Part shown: piece by piece, positions 5,114-5,421 of the stretch
Layout: every line of letters begins with the position of its first letter
Position numbering within the stretch: position 1 is the first letter of the stretch
Source: DATKHR01 sp035510155
Lineage (GTDB): Bacteria > Acidobacteriota > Vicinamibacteria > Vicinamibacterales > CAVVIG01
Length of the DNA stretch: 5,421 nucleotides
Direction: 5' to 3'
Assembly (NCBI GenBank): GCA_035510155.1
Contig: DATKHR010000252.1
Coordinates: forward strand, 1-5,421
The notes under the pieces: generated by a model
Databases searched by the model: none
What the model was told of the DNA's origin: nothing
Seen by the model: the letters and a program-made list of their open reading frames with translations, nothing else
Program-made: the position numbers and the translations under genes

Positions 5114-5421
5114 ATGACGCGTCGCTTCATCGCACTCCTTATCAGTTTTGTAATGCTCACGGTCTCCACGCAAAGCCTTCAAGCGCTTCCAAACCAGCTT
5201 CGCAGCAGGTGGGACGAGCTGCCCAACATGATAGAGGGCATGAACATTAGGATGAATCTTCCAGACTCGACTGTGATCAGAGGACAAACGCTTGAAGTAC
5301 GCCCGGACGAACTGATCGTCGACGTCCGACGCACATCAGACCCGCGGTTGCATCCAAAAGGCCGGACGTCGATTCCGCGGTCAGACGTTTCCACAATCGA
5401 GCTCTTCTTGAGGCGCCCGCC
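5114..5421 (+). CDS. Predicted exported protein of unknown function, 3' end outside the window
   Basis: The first 102 codons of a gene that is open to the right edge. The product begins with a Sec-type signal peptide: basic MTRR, a hydrophobic run FIALLISFVMLTV, then a polar stretch ending QSLQA, where cleavage is likely after Ala24. The mature part reads LPNQLRSRWDELPNMIEGMN, then short alternating strands (RMNLPDSTVIRGQTLEV, then DELIVDV, IPRSDVSTIELFLRRP). This looks like a small beta-barrel or Sm-like repeat seen in exported proteins of unknown function, with a W..L..M..G..I opening and a closing IPRSDV. That resemblance is impressionistic, and I do not assign a family. The strong AAGGAGG and the signal peptide together make the gene call firm. 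It lies outside the mobile DNA and its base composition is less GC-rich than the cassette. Confidence 0.8.
   Translation, partial: MTRRFIALLISFVMLTVSTQSLQALPNQLRSRWDELPNMIEGMNIRMNLPDSTVIRGQTLEVRPDELIVDVRRTSDPRLHPKGRTSIPRSDVSTIELFLRRP

Noticed and set aside
4924..5219. GGACGAGCT occurring three times (4924, 5003 and 5212)
   Set aside because: The copies lie inside the IS remnant, in the spacer and inside a coding region, with irregular spacing; there is no shared flanking sequence, so chance or simple base composition is the likeliest cause.

Overview
The window is high-GC bacterial DNA. The chromosomal genes at its two ends enclose a block of mobile DNA. The ancestry is uncertain. The metallo-beta-lactamase-fold hydrolase, the ltrA remnant, the IS21 remnant and the small exported beta-rich protein at the right end fit a soil bacterium, perhaps an Acidobacteriota or similar lineage. 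That is an impression from protein style, not a demonstrated placement.

Layout. (1) 1-705: the 3' part of a metallo-beta-lactamase-fold hydrolase gene (NAPE-PLD/UlaG-like). (2) 710-814: the first ~35 codons of an ltrA-like gene, which then loses homology abruptly. (3) About 815-4169: a compact cassette, all on the + strand. It holds a DUF5372-like small ORF with no normal start codon, a 207-bp spacer with a promoter-like and partly palindromic AT-rich patch, a stand-alone helix-turn-helix protein (1315-1794), a small alpha-helical protein (1818-2087) and a 694-aa large serine recombinase (2084-4168). (4) About 4170-5002: the left part of an IS21-family insertion sequence on the - strand. Its istA is cut just before the third catalytic acidic residue, and istB is absent. 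(5) 5003-5113: a short spacer with a strong Shine-Dalgarno. (6) 5114 to the right edge: the 5' end of a gene for a signal-peptide-bearing protein of unknown function.

How the parts relate. The HTH protein, the small protein and the recombinase look like one transcription unit. The small gene and the recombinase share an ATGA overlap, which implies translational coupling. The HTH gene ends beside an A8 run, and a -1 frameshift there would fuse the HTH protein to the small protein. I read the cassette as a serine-recombinase mobile element that brings its own DNA-binding partner proteins. This gene set recurs, as far as I recall, in many soil genomes, but I know of no functional description. 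Both outer edges of the cassette lie in broken genes (ltrA on the left, istA on the right). This fits insertion plus rearrangement rather than one clean insertion into a single gene.
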